The notes beneath the pieces were generated by a model, which saw only the letters and a list, made by a program, of their open reading frames with translations, had not been told where the DNA came from and did no database searches. The position numbers and the translations under genes are program-made. From contig CAJNDT010005833.1 of assembly GCA_905221615.1 (NCBI GenBank), positions 194,001 through 258,000 of the forward strand: a stretch of DNA of 64,000 bases, written 5' to 3'. This DNA is from Symbiodinium sp. CCMP2592 (lineage: Eukaryota > Sar > Dinophyceae > Suessiales > Symbiodiniaceae). This document shows, piece by piece, positions 15,901-25,709 of the stretch (within the stretch, counting starts at the first letter, position 1; each line of letters opens with the position of its first letter).

Positions 15901-18378
15901 CTGCTTAGCCTTCCCCTTTCCTTTGTTGCGCCCGGGGCTGCGCCCTCGGGCCACCATTGCTGTCGGGGCGAACTCCCAGGAGGGACTTATGGGACTAGAC
16001 CCGACTATCATGGTGATTGCTTCCTTAAGCCACAAGTGAAGCCCTGTTGGGTGAATCCGTTCCTCCAACGCAATGGCCTGGTTGATGCGATCTTGGTACA
16101 AACCCATGATCTGCAGCACTGCCTCAGGGTCGAGGTCAGCGGTCGCGTCGTCAGCGGTAACCGCTTGAACCAGGGGAAGCGCGAGGTCCGTCGCTTCCAA
16201 GATGCGTTCCGAGACGGCTTTCCGTTCTCGGTGAAACTCCTGCGGCACTTCATCAACGATAGTGCCACACATTCTACAGAAGGTTCGGGACGTGATCCTC
16301 GAACTACCCCGATGGTCTGTTGCTTCATGTGAGCATACAGAGGGGTCTACGGTATATACATGTTCCCGTTTTTCTTGGGATACATGGCCGCAGTCCCTGC
16401 AGGTCTTGCGGACGTAATTCGCGGAACTCCCTTGGTAGGAGAATTCCGTGCACGAGCTACACTTCTCCGCCAAGGGCGGATTCGGTGGAGTCTTTTTCTT
16501 CGCGCCCTTTCCCCTCGGGCGAGGGTTATAGGTTCCCTCAGGGATACCTATCGAGGCACGAGTTTCGCGATAGTATTGACCTCCTACACCCTGCTGAATG
16601 ACATAATATCTATTAAACCAGGTGAGGAAATCCTTAAGGTGCGCGGCAGGGCTCGGCTGGACGAGGGCCCAGCGCACGAACTCAGTCTTACGGGATACCT
16701 CCTCGTAAGTCTGGCCCTTGTGTTGACCGAGATTAAATCTTCGGTCGGCACCCTCCATCTGCATTGAGCTAGATGGTTGTGAGGGGGCAGCCTTGGATCT
16801 GGGTTCGCCTAGATCCCGCACCATATGGCCACTCGGGTCCATATCGTTCCCTGAGGGAACGTACAGGCCCCCGTCGGGGTCCTGTCGTGGCTCCACAATT
16901 GCTATGTGGGCCCGGGGTTTCCCTTTCCCTCCCTTAGAGGTAGGGAATTTGCACTCGGGGTCACCTGCCCAGTGACCAATAGCTCCACACCTGAGGCATT
17001 TCGACCGTGCCTTCAGGTTTTTCATTTTCTCGCGACGTTCGTCGAGCGTAAGGTGTGATCGCACTACCTTACCTTTCCCTTTTCCTTTGCGGCCCTTGCC
17101 CTTACGCCCCTTCGCTTTTCCGAATGCGGCGTTCGCGGCAAGCTGCAATTGGATCACATGGCCGCTGTCTGCATCCTCGGGATCAAGCTCCTCGAGGCAG
17201 TTAAGGGCAGTTGCCTCTTCTTCCTCGAGCTCGAATTCCTCGTAGCCCGGGTCCTCTTCCTCCTCCCCGGCGGGGTAGGAGTGAGGATCGTACTCAGGCT
17301 CGTCCCCAAAGGCGGGGTACGAGGTGTCGTCGTACTCTTCGGCATCGTCGCCGTCGTCCGGCGGCGCGTCGTCGTAGTACTGCGTCTCGTCTTCAGCGAC
17401 GTAGGCGCGACGGTTAAAACCCTTAGACCTATTCTTACCGTAGCCCTTAGGGTTCCCGCGGCGGGCACCAGGATGGTGATGCGGTCGACGGTCCTGAAAG
17501 GTACCGCCACCTAAGGAACGACCTTCCTTTAGGTGAACGCCGCTGTAGTGCTCCACTAGGGTAGCAGCAACTGCTTCAAAGCTCCTGTTGCTAGTGGTGC
17601 ATGCCTTAATGACAAGGCACTCTTGCCGAGTCAAACCGGAAAGCTCCAATAGCAATTCTACACGCATCGGCTCGGAAAGCTCGATGCTGGCGTCGAGAGT
17701 TTTGAGCAGTTTCCACCAGCGTCGTCGTCGGCTGACGTACGACAGCATCGACTCGCCACCTTGGCGTGCGAGGACACCTTGCTTTTGGCCCGCACGGAAG
17801 AGCTCTCGAGCTTCTTCGGTCGCACGGGGGAAGACGACATTCCTCAACTTGGTGATGAAATCCCGGAGGCCACCAGGGGCAGTCAGGGATTCGATACCGA
17901 TATCCCGGGCGAGTTCGAAGGCTTCGTCCCGAAGTCCTTCCAGCACTTTATGCACCATTTCGGTTCGTGCTTTAATCGCATAGGATGACATTTCGTCGGC
18001 AACCGGCAGTTCTGTGACCGAGTCAGGTGACTTCGGTGCAGATGGTCTCCTGCGAGATCCACCATCAGAGGCTGCTGCAGATGCCTCGGCTGCATCTATG
18101 TCGGGCCTGTCCTCGGGAGGTACAGGGGCAGTGGCTCCCGCAGTCGGACTCTGCTCCACGACGCGGCTCTCATCGTCACTGCCTTCTTCTTCTGGCTCCA
18201 CGGTCTTCTTAGATTTGCTCCTGATGGCATCTTCGTACAGTTTAAGCCTCATAGAGGTCCTAAACTCCCAGTCGTGGAACGTACTGGGGGTGCCATCATA
18301 TATGTAGCTCCCGCTACGAGTCTCAAGGGGAGTACTCGAGTAGGTGGAGCGACTGTACCGAAGACCGGCCACGGACAT
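12874..18378 (-). CDS. Copia Gag-protease polyprotein with extra domains
   Basis: From the first ATG (18378; the open frame extends to a GTG at 18441) 1834 residues. Order: Gag-like N-terminus (YDGTPSTFHDWEF near 30); acidic and Lys/Gly-rich stretches; zinc knuckle CLRCGAIGHWAGDPEC (about 460-475, spacing C-X2-C-X4-H-X6-C, two longer than usual); a region like the exonuclease-X C-terminal domain (HKGQTYEEV, about 550-590); two zinc-ribbon-like Cys pairs (CSSC, CRDCG, CRMCG, about 640-705); a retropepsin-like site ALDEGCNSTCH (about 1255) with DEG in place of DSG/DTG; a RapZ-C-like domain (HDLRKLNDP about 1530, CNGNRHRSV about 1587); a Pro-rich tail and a coiled coil. Fold names are from memory of the families. 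Confidence 0.85.
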   Translation of the reverse strand: MSVAGLRYSRSTYSSTPLETRSGSYIYDGTPSTFHDWEFRTSMRLKLYEDAIRSKSKKTVEPEEEGSDDESRVVEQSPTAGATAPVPPEDRPDIDAAEASAAASDGGSRRRPSAPKSPDSVTELPVADEMSSYAIKARTEMVHKVLEGLRDEAFELARDIGIESLTAPGGLRDFITKLRNVVFPRATEEARELFRAGQKQGVLARQGGESMLSYVSRRRRWWKLLKTLDASIELSEPMRVELLLELSGLTRQECLVIKACTTSNRSFEAVAATLVEHYSGVHLKEGRSLGGGTFQDRRPHHHPGARRGNPKGYGKNRSKGFNRRAYVAEDETQYYDDAPPDDGDDAEEYDDTSYPAFGDEPEYDPHSYPAGEEEEDPGYEEFELEEEEATALNCLEELDPEDADSGHVIQLQLAANAAFGKAKGRKGKGRKGKGKGKVVRSHLTLDERREKMKNLKARSKCLRCGAIGHWAGDPECKFPTSKGGKGKPRAHIAIVEPRQDPDGGLYVPSGNDMDPSGHMVRDLGEPRSKAAPSQPSSSMQMEGADRRFNLGQHKGQTYEEVSRKTEFVRWALVQPSPAAHLKDFLTWFNRYYVIQQGVGGQYYRETRASIGIPEGTYNPRPRGKGAKKKTPPNPPLAEKCSSCTEFSYQGSSANYVRKTCRDCGHVSQEKREHVYTVDPSVCSHEATDHRGSSRITSRTFCRMCGTIVDEVPQEFHRERKAVSERILEATDLALPLVQAVTADDATADLDPEAVLQIMGLYQDRINQAIALEERIHPTGLHLWLKEAITMIVGSSPISPSWEFAPTAMVARGRSPGRNKGKGKAKQPVPAVPASEPDPAPEPEPASNTPELYNISDPLGTDSVVHSQDPDPDRDYREAILIESFRADDDLYDPFPGGSSDDGSPGSYNVAELDDYIARQAQEDLDAAFEQARQQIQNDAESDSVTPPASASAAKNRLQVRHVPGREIMQLDFQARQRQGTEPVPWWEDPTERDLDLQNLPRHDAWRRRREQILAEGFARRRELDAQRREEEYREACAKAGPEYIRAKWKAEASSPPQGNAQASSPRNAQAPSSSSQNQNIPKTPNPVEPTPKENPKGGFVDRSVVWEADAAQAYVQAEEEPRDPYVTRPNRFTGPSRASASASRQDLPDSGNSASTAAPARTIGQGKGAGIEPKPRWLKRGQGRGISPSEPSQPAPPKALSKAKAKGKGDGKPKVFPRNIAGAGSASGSDLVRIDNLPLVDMWDPLEAHVWGALDEGCNSTCHSASWGALAEKRLKALGLSFPWVDSRKKSFAGLGATSNTLGKRRLPFSIVKGDTTIGGVLESHEVDTSARNPLLLSLFAQSTLGLIKDMKTCTCMIRNQDGSLSRVPLGRCQETGLLLLCLSTFEEDLPACVRALRTPECRSIVRARPAVRALVTEASEASLEIGTPRGPIEGLLEEGTRKGPSPTAMVLTSPVPDTEGLVNGCAVGPESFHFDKAYDHFGDVVILTGGARYQFDARGKTRIRIHNRDGWEDSLPPSIAKSHKLHLHDLRKLNDPHDGEYGGCVGRHPKILEQIFMPGATALLSMIFRDIEKAVKSNTPCIILPFCNGNRHRSVAMGTCVSAGLYALGMNHFLGHLHAYVSWGDMKCGGHCAWCRGHFTHASATELGNKVLAHLDPAITSYARHPAQAERDRQMRQPPPDPASHSLPPAPSRRSSTSIGPPVRTGTPRNPPSGSLGRAPTPNKQPKKQESAGPSTTTTPGSVSGGAPPPPPPNPTHRSPRGPPRGPPRRSEEGGTPSGPPNPQAPGRSADLDWRDRAVRAEALLDRLQKENQELKGPPSGPRVEHSRAASRE
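13440..14010 (-). other. RapZ C-terminal-like / Cys-X5-Arg domain inside Gag-Pol
   Basis: Within the first frame, HLHDLRKLNDPHDGEYGG is followed about 50 residues later by ILPFCNGNRHRSVAMG. The order D-x-R-x-L-x-(N/D)-P, then C-x-G-x-x-H-R-S, is the signature I know from the RapZ/YvcJ C-terminal domain. C-X5-R-S is also the phosphate-binding loop of tyrosine phosphatases. Downstream CGGHCAWCRGH could bind zinc. The role in the element is unknown. Confidence 0.5.
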
Positions 18379-18488
18379 GCTTGGCGAAAGTTCGAAGGGA
18401 AAGAATTGAGAGGGAGGTATGCAATGGTAGGTATTGAGCACAGGCTACAGGCTACTGCGATCCGCGCAGATACAGGTCCCGGAGGTAC

Positions 18489-18503
18489 CTGGCTCCGCTG
18501 CCA
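18489..18503 (-). other. tRNA primer-binding site
   Basis: One base after the 5' LTR the element reads TGGCAGCGGAGCCAG. TGG complements a tRNA CCA end, and the rest would pair with an acceptor stem of the form CTCCGCT plus G, close to but not identical with animal initiator Met tRNA. Which tRNA it is cannot be decided here. Confidence 0.7.
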
Positions 18504-18504
18504 G

Positions 18505-18653
18505 TTTGAGAAAACTGGTGGATCTTTTCGCCGACTGCGAAGCTATCTGAGTATGACTCAAGGGCCCTAACGGCAGCGGGAAATATATACAGTTAACACA
18601 TGCATGTCATGGCCATGGCTTCCTGTACATGTACAACAGAGGGTGCATTCACA
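18505..18653 (-). repeat. 5' LTR of the copia element
   Basis: 149 bp, identical to 7142-7290. Transcription should start within it and run leftward. It contains AAATATATAC-type AT-rich sequence, but no promoter element can be assigned with confidence. Confidence 0.95.
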
Positions 18654-18658
18654 TATAG
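18654..18658. repeat. Target-site duplication, right (TATAG)
   Basis: Exact match to 7137-7141. The TATAG-rich tract continues to about 18740 as the other half of the interrupted target. Confidence 0.75.
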
Positions 18659-18740
18659 CATAGTACAGCATAGTAGGTATAGTGCGATATATAGTACAGT
18701 ATAAGATCGTATAGTACAATACAATACAATATTAGGCTTT

Positions 18741-20038
18741 AGTGTTGAGGGGGGTGGGGGTCAGAGTTGAGGGGTTCAACTAAGGGGATCTTTGCGGATT
18801 TCTATGGCTCGAGTGAAGAGTTTGGGGTTCAGAGTTTGCGGGGTAGGGCTTTAAGGATCTGCGGTTGAGAATTGAACATGGGAGTTTCAGAAATAAAGTA
18901 AGGAAACCTGACAAACCCTGAACCCCCGTGCCGGGGCTAGCATACAAAACCAGCGAAGAAGGATCAGTATTCGACCATCGTATCAAAAGACTATTTGGAT
19001 CCGTAGACCCTTCGTTCTCCTCGATCATGGGACGAAGCAGCTGAGGTAACAAACGAGTCTCCATCCGCTGACCCTGCAAAAGCCCAGTATTCAGACCCTT
19101 ATAGAACCCTTATCGACACTCATAACCCTCACAGAAACCGAAATTACTAATTACAGATCTCGCACCATGCTTTGGTGTTCAAGTTGTCAACTGCAGGCTT
19201 TGTGGCTCTGCGACAGAGCAAAGGGCTAGATCCCTACTCGACCGAGTGCGTGCAATACAGGGGGATTTTATGTAGGACTTTGCAAGAGTTTCTGGGCTTG
19301 AATAGGGTTTGTCCGGTTTTATACAGGGCTTTAGCCGCTCTCCTTAAAGCTTTCATGGCTTTCACTTTACAGCTTCGGGGTAAAAATGTCGAGTCTACGG
19401 CGTCGTTCTTGAAGTTATGGGCGCTCTGGTTTTGGAGTGTGAGCAGTTAGGAATGTGTTGGAAGGTGGGGGATAGCTCCCTCGGGCGTTGTTTAGGAGCC
19501 GGCAAGAACAAAAAGCTCCAAGGTTGTTTTGGCTTTGAGAAGGGCATTGTACGCCTAATTGTTCTCCGATACAAAGCACCCATCTCCCCAAGGAGCACTC
19601 TTAAAAAGGGAGTGTGTCAACAGGACTGTTGCTCAGGATGTCTGTTGACTAAGCTACCATGATAGGCTAAACATCCGGTTTACTTTCAAATCCCTTATAT
19701 GTGATAGGAGCTTAAGTTTCACAACAACCCGTTTGGGGTTTAGGGCTTTTAATCACATCCCTGTCTAATCCCCAAGAGGACAAGGACCCCCAAAACACCT
19801 CCATCTCGGCCCTCTTCGCACTCGACATTCCTAAATCCGTTTGCTCTGCTCCTCAGCCGTAAACTTTAGGGTTTAGAGTTTAGGGGTTTAGGGTTTGAAC
19901 GTGAAGCGAGCCATTGAAATGCAAGCACCCGGGTGCCAAAGACAGACTGAGAGAGGCCTCGGCTGCTGTGTGCATGAAATCCATGTTCTCCTTGCGGTGT
20001 CGTACCCGGTAGGGCTCGCCTTTGCACTCCGAGCTTTT
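18741..20038. other. Stretch without a supportable gene
   Basis: G-rich telomere-like fragments (GGGTTCAGAGTT, GTTTAGGG) mix with open frames of 60-130 codons on both strands (for example 18780-19079 minus, 19172-19450 plus). None shows both an acceptor and a donor or a recognisable motif. Confidence 0.5.
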
Positions 20039-20055
20039 GGGGGGGGGGGGGGGGG
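20039..20055. repeat. 17-base poly-G run
   Basis: An uninterrupted run of 17 G just left of a family-H hairpin. It is unusual in length and could be an assembly or polymerase-slippage artefact. Confidence 0.9.
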
Positions 20056-20062
20056 CCTAAGC

Positions 20063-20138
20063 ATGGGATAGTTATAAGTAGGGTTATAAGTCCCCTAATG
20101 CGGGTGATAAGTATAGTAGTTACCCTACTTATAGGGAT
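20063..20138. repeat. Hairpin element, family H (copy H3)
   Basis: ATAGTTATAAGTAGGGTTATAAGT at the left against GTAGTTACCCTACTTAT at the right. It matches the ATAAGTAGGG/CCCTACTTAT core of family H but has lost the outer arms. Confidence 0.6.
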
Positions 20139-20186
20139 GGAGTTGCGGTTCTTCAAGCTTAATATCCCCAGGACCGAGAATAATAC

Positions 20187-20295
20187 ATATGGGACTTTCC
20201 GGAAATAGGGGACCCTGATAAGGTACCCTAAATAGTAGGATCCTTGACATAAGGGTCCCAAAATAAGGTATCCCTATTTTCGGAAACTCCCATAT
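20187..20295. repeat. Hairpin element, family B (copy B2)
   Basis: ATATGGGACTTTCCGGAAAT and the complementary GGAAACTCCCATAT at the ends; inner GGGACCCTGATAAGGTACC and TAAATAGTAGGATCC typical of B. Confidence 0.85.
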
Positions 20296-20536
20296 ATCTC
20301 TGTGCGAACAGTGCCACTAGCTACACTACCAGCCGTCATGAAAGACGGCTTGGCTGAACTTAGACATTCCATGCCTTCATTTCCTTGGGCATCCAGTGCG
20401 CTCTCGTTTTCTGCACTGGACCATGCAGTAGAGCCGAAAAGTCATGTAAAAGAAAGCCTGAAGCCTAAGCTCTATCCTGGAAACCTCTAAGGCCCGCCCC
20501 AAATATCTCTGACAACTAAATCGTAGCGACAACTAG

Positions 20537-21170
20537 ATGGTCAAACTCATGTATGCATGTATGCGTGCATGTATGTGTACGGCGTGCGTATGTTTTTGTA
20601 TGTTCATGTCATATGTACATGGGGTTCCTGTTGAACAACGGACCTCCTACCTCAAAAGGCACTTTGATCGCGATCATAAGTTTCCAAGCTTTGGTCTAGT
20701 CGGCTTCGCTGGGGACATTGTAGGCTGCGTTTCCCACGTTTGTCTCGGCAAGGCCGAGACAAAATGGATGAAAGGAAAGTAAACGATCCTGCAATACCTG
20801 GGCTTGCTCTACTTGTTCAGGATCCTACCCTCAACCCTCTTTCCCTCACACTAAACTAAGCGTAAACCCTTGTGAAGGTTCAAACTCGAAGAAGAAAAAA
20901 CCGACTCAGAGCAATACCCTGCACTCTGACCCCAAATACAGTGCGTCTCGCCTAAGGGCTGGATGGATTCTGTAATACATACATACATGCATGCATGCAT
21001 ACATACATACAAGTAAACAAAACTATACATACATACATACATACATACATACATACATACATACATACATAAATACATACATGTATACATGCATACATAC
21101 ATACTACATACATACACCCACACATCTCTATACATATATATATATATACACATGTATGTACATATGGAGG
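20537..21170. repeat. ATGT/ACAT tetranucleotide microsatellites
   Basis: (ATGT)n with GTGC variants at 20545-20620, a long (ACAT)n array at 20972-21115, and (TA)n at 21130-21150. Tyr/Met/Cys/Ile-rich open frames here are repeat artefacts. Confidence 0.95.
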
Positions 21171-21239
21171 AAAGGGAATATAGTCGCTCTTTTTTTAAAC
21201 CTCTACGATAGCCTGCCCCCAATCCTGCGGACAAAGATC

Positions 21240-22380
21240 CATTAATCATCAAGAGCTCATCGTAGATCCTGTGAGCAGCGTGCGCACAAAGAACAAACAG
21301 GGTCTATTGTCTGGCAGCTGCAGGAGGATGTTGGATGCAAGGTCCTTGGGGGTGTGGGGTTCAACGGGAAAGCATGTTATCGGAGGAGCTCGCACCATAG
21401 ATTCAACAGGCTTCGCGGTATAACTTTAGAGCTTAATGTTCATGCCTCTACCAGACACTATATCAATACGTATTTAATGGCTTCTATGGTCTGCGCATAC
21501 GTGTATAGCAACCGCTTGGAAGGTCAACTTATTAATTGAAAACAGCACAGGGATTTTTGCGGATAGCCTTTATCATACCCCTATAGAACCTGTATAATTG
21601 CAAGGTCTTCGTGCCAATGCGATACTTACTCCGGCCGGTTCCTACATTTTCCTAAGGGAGAAAGTGTATACCACAGAGGTACACAAAGTAGATAGTCATC
21701 GTTATGCATCTAGACGTGGCAATAGCGAACCCCATGAGGGCCCTTGCCCCTGCAACTTTCAGCCTGCTCCGTGCAAGTTTCAGTCTATCCAGAATGAATG
21801 TCCGAAAAAGGATCCTGCCTGCATAGTGCTCCTAATCCTGTACACAGTACTGCCCAAAAAAGACTTCGGGACGATATATAAATGAGTAAACAAATACGTA
21901 AGAAAACAAATAAACATGTCAACACATCGTACATATATATATATATACATGAAGACATATATATATATATATATGTATCATGTAGAGATCTTAAATGCTG
22001 ACGCCCAGAGTACTAAGACTACGACTTCCTCGCTGAATGCCCTGGCCCCCGAAAGGGATTAACATCCGACCAAACCTTATCAATCATGGTAGTGGGGGCA
22101 ACATACATACGAACTGCATCCGTCCGTCGGTCAATCCGTGCATGCACGCACGCACATGTACATACATATATGTACGTAGGACGCATACACCCAACGAAGG
22201 ATAAAGATTCCCTACTCAGCTGCTAAAACTGACTAGTGCTTGAGGCTAGCAAATCTTGAGCTTTATTTGGTTACCCAGTCTTTTAGTCGGGATGTAGTTC
22301 CGACATAAGCCGACTATTTGTTTAACTACTTATGGTTCCGTGAGTACCAAGCTCTCATCCTGAAAGCAGATTAAAGTCTG
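21240..22380. other. Stretch without a supportable gene
   Basis: Contains two (TA)n blocks (21930-21975) and a CACG/CATA microsatellite (22136-22180). Short open frames (21598-21885 plus is the longest at 95 codons) have no splice-site support. Confidence 0.5.
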
Positions 22381-22381
22381 C

Positions 22382-22415
22382 TGCTGCGCCAAGATGCCGG
22401 AGCTGCCACTGAAGC
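22382..22415 (-). other. Outlying Gln-type block, possible member of the Q/P exon series
   Basis: TTGGCAG| then an open 34-nt block coding FSGSSGILAQ and ending CA|GCAG, with the same phase as the Q/P exons at 32.7-62.8 kb. It lacks the Ala-Pro start and is 10 kb away. A possible CAQPG-type partner (LAQPG, about 24209-24222) lacks an AG acceptor. Weak. Confidence 0.2.
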
Positions 22416-22429
22416 CTGCCAACAGCAAA

Positions 22430-23895
22430 TCGGCTTCATAGAAGAGAAAAGCTGTGGAGCTTGACGGTTCTAATCACACCGCAATCGCAATCTACTTGGA
22501 GCACAATGCCTCCACAGGTTTAAGGCTCAGGCTCACGTTATGTTTCTAGAACGAAGCGTTGTGTGGGTGCACGTTGGCATTCAGGACTGGCGTGTGCTTC
22601 AACCCGCCGAGTCTTCGGGAACTCGAGGGTTTAGGGTTCTGGGGAGCCCTTGGTAACTAGGCTTCCTTGCAGGTTCCTCGATGCAACAGTGACGTACAAC
22701 CTCGGGGCCCAAGAAGATCGCCTAGGCTTTACAAGAGCGACAACGGTGGGTCGGAAATTTGGCAAAGGTCGATGTACCCTTGTGCTGTATACTTTGGCGT
22801 TACTGTGCCTGCATAAGCAGCGCTTTGAAAGGATAACTAGAACGTGGGGTTCAGTTTTTCGGGGGGGGACGCTCACGAAAAGCCTCCTGCTGCCAAACGC
22901 CAACACCTTTGCTGAAATCTCGATCGTGTTGTAGTGTCTTCTTCGGCTCAACCCTAAACCCTAAACCATCAAACAGCCCTAGCATCCCGTGTTGCCTTTA
23001 CCTGAGGCAGCTGTCAATCAAACCCTACAGGCAAGGAGCAGATTGTGATGGAAGCCACAAAGGAGGTTCCCTTACCAAATCCTGAAATCCCATAGCAAAG
23101 CCTGTTATAGCCTTTGCAGCCCATTGGACTTGTATTGAACCTGGTACACCCTAAACCCCAAACCCAGAACCCTTAAACCCTAACCCCAAACCAACCAACC
23201 AAACCCCAAACCAAAAATAAACCTATTGCCAAGCCGCAGGTCGGGATTCTGCATGTTTGCTGCCGTCAGCCTTATCCTTAGCGCCCCTTTCAACCAAAAT
23301 AGAAATCATAGTTTACAAATACCCTTAAGTTACCCTTAAGTTAGACTAGTAGAAAAATGACACATAATTCCTAAGAGCAGTAAAGTCTCATGGCATTGAA
23401 GTTGTCAAGGATGCCCCCTGGGTCGATGCGCCTCGGGTTTTGTTTCAGAGTCATGGCTCAGAGCTTTGGGCTCAGGATGCAGAGTTCAGGCTTTAGGGTT
23501 TAGGCTTGAGGGTTTATAAATATGTTTAGGCATATATATATATATATATACATATGTATATATATATATATATATGTATATATAGACAGGGTTTGGGGTT
23601 TCGGGTTGAGGGTTCAGGGTTTTTAGGCTTAGGGTTTAGAGAGAACTCCTAGACCCTACAAGGGTCTTAGAGATCAGGCTCGCGGAGGTTTTTTTTTGAT
23701 TTCGGGCTGTGGGCCATGGGCCTCGAAATTGCGGGAAGGTTTTTGGGACGGCGTGCGGTGGCCGTTGATGATCATTGGAATAGGATTTTGGGCCCATGGT
23801 ACTCTGCTAAACATCAAGACCTGGAATGAAGTCCTGGGCTCGAAACCGAAAAAGCAACCAGGAGGCTTCTGAACTAATTTTTGCTGCAATATGGA
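22430..23895. other. Non-coding stretch with telomere-like sequence and TA repeat
   Basis: CCCTAAACC fragments at 22951-23200, a paired (TA)n at 23527-23585, and GGGTTTAGGG variants at 23480-23640. An overlapping pair of open frames at 22631-22951 is open on both strands; no gene is supported. Confidence 0.5.
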
Positions 23896-23900
23896 AGAAT

Positions 23901-24001
23901 ATAGGGACCTGAATATTTTGAGTAGGGTTTGGGGCCCCATTATACGACAGTTATAAGAGGGAACCCCCACAAAAACATTAGTAATTATTTAGGCCCCTAT
24001 A
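23901..24001. repeat. Hairpin element, family D (copy D2)
   Basis: ATAGGGACCTGAATATTTTG at the left, AATTATTTAGGCCCCTAT at the right, with GGGTTTGGGGCCCCATTATA inside. Confidence 0.75.
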
Positions 24002-24003
24002 TT

Positions 24004-25590
24004 ATGAAGTTGCTTGTAGAACGATAACAACACATGACCCTAGACCCGAATAACTCCTCCCAGTAAGGCATTGCAAACCCGACAAGCTTGATATCAAAGC
24101 CGCTTCAACCGCATCCTTTGAAACGGACATGGGCAAGCCTTTGAACCTGCGAACGCACACATAACCCTGAATTTTTACCATCAGCCGGGTGGCTGAACAT
24201 ACATGCCTGGCTGCGCAAGTTGGCATGGCATGAGGTTTAGGTTTAGGGTTTAGTTTAGTGTGACCATACTTGCCAGGTTCAGGGTTGTCCGTTTCTTTAG
24301 CAGACAAATTGCATGATCACCAACAACATCCGAAACCCGAAACCGCAAAATCTCGAAGCCCACACGTCAAAAAGGCTTAACACGCACCTGCCTTCATTAA
24401 TCCGGCATACTCTGTCTTCTGGATCGAGCCCTGGACGCCTTACTCTGAAGCCTTAAAACGAAGAAGGTTTCTGCTATGCTCGGGTTCAGGGCGTCGGGCT
24501 GTGTGTCTGTTGTGCCTGGAACTGCATTGTATGTTATGCATCCCACAATAGGCCCTAAACCCGAAACCCTGTGTTCCCGGTCGGGCACAAGAAGTGGCCA
24601 AAAGCTTACCCTTCAGTTCCTTGCCGCAAACCCCCGTGCAGAGTCTAAGGTGGTTAATGTAATTACTCCCTCGGCCTCAACTCTGGTGTGTAATGTAGGG
24701 GCCTCTATAATTACTGTAGGCTGTGATGGGAGCTCTATCTTACGTGAGGAACCCCCAGGGAATAAGATTCGTCATCATTCAGGCTTCTATCCTATGACAT
24801 TTCGCGGCAGCCAAGCCCGGCAGCGCGGAGGACTTCCAGAGTACCATGAGTTTAACTGACCTTGACTTATCCCTCAATCGAGCTCTATTTGGTTCTTCTT
24901 AACTGCGACATGGAACGACACGCGACTACATGTCCTGCACACACACAGAGTTATTGCACAGGAACAGGGGTGTGTCCATACATAACTGTAAATCTACAGA
25001 TGCATACATAGGTATTTACTCCAAACATACGCATGTGCATGTCTCGGTGTCTGTATGCGCGTGCGTGCGAGTAAATGACAAGGCAATAAAACTATGTCAA
25101 CAGAAGCGCAGGAATGTCAGCAAAGCGGAAGGTATCAAGACGTTCATGAAAACAGTTCTGGTAAGAAGGATTGAGGATTACTTACAGCGGTGCGCGAACC
25201 CTGCTAAACCCTACATGGTTCTGGCTGTTGTAGCTTAGGAACAGATTTGAAGTTACCACCGAAAGAGTCGGCAGCATATCATGTATCGCATACTTGCAAT
25301 ATATAAAGAAACCTAAACTAAGGGAAGAAATAAAATTCCCCATGGCTCCTTGTTATACTTGAGCTATACTGTATACGGTAACATCATCATTATCGAACTA
25401 GGTTTCAAAAAAAAAACCTTCCAGGCAAAGCCCCCAATCCGGTCCTGGAACGTGGCGTTTCCCCCCGACATGCCAGGCGATGGTCTTCAAGCTGAAGCCC
25501 CACCTTGCATGCACGGTTCAGGCTTTGGGGTTCCGAGGTTAGAGGTTTCGGGTTGAAGGCTTTGGGTTTAGGGTTTGATCGTGTGGGCTT
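24004..25590. other. Stretch without a supportable gene
   Basis: Open frames at 24476-24859 and 24930-25238 (plus) have partly natural composition; the second contains KAIKLCQQKRRNVSKAEG. Neither has an ATG context or splice pair I would trust. A GTAAGA donor inside the latter is possible. Confidence 0.4.
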
Positions 25591-25709
25591 TGGAACGACT
25601 TTGGTAAATGGTTTGGGTTTGCCTGGTAGGCAACCTTAAACGCTAATCCTTGAACGATTTTGGTAAATGGTTTGGGTTTGCCGGGTAGGCAGCCTTGAAC
25701 GCTAATCCT
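25591..25709. repeat. 59/60-bp tandem duplication
   Basis: Two adjacent units (25591-25650 and 25651-25709) containing TTTGGTAAATGGTTTGGGTT and AACGCTAATCCT, differing at a handful of positions. Probably a recent slippage or unequal-crossover duplication. Confidence 0.85.

Larger units (their letters stand above)
7142..18653 (-). mobile_element. Complete Ty1/copia LTR retrotransposon
   Basis: An 11.5-kb minus-strand element with identical 149-bp LTRs, a TATAG target duplication, a primer-binding site beginning TGG, and Gag, protease, integrase, reverse transcriptase and RNase H in copia order. The integrase-before-RT order excludes Ty3/gypsy. Identical LTRs indicate a recent insertion or recent gene conversion. 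Coding is spread over three overlapping frames. The element is larger than the common 5-6-kb copia size because of long extra regions in the first frame. Confidence 0.95.

Noticed and set aside
7340..18570. Plus-strand open frames inside the retrotransposon
   Set aside because: They are antisense shadows of Gag-Pol with no motifs of their own.
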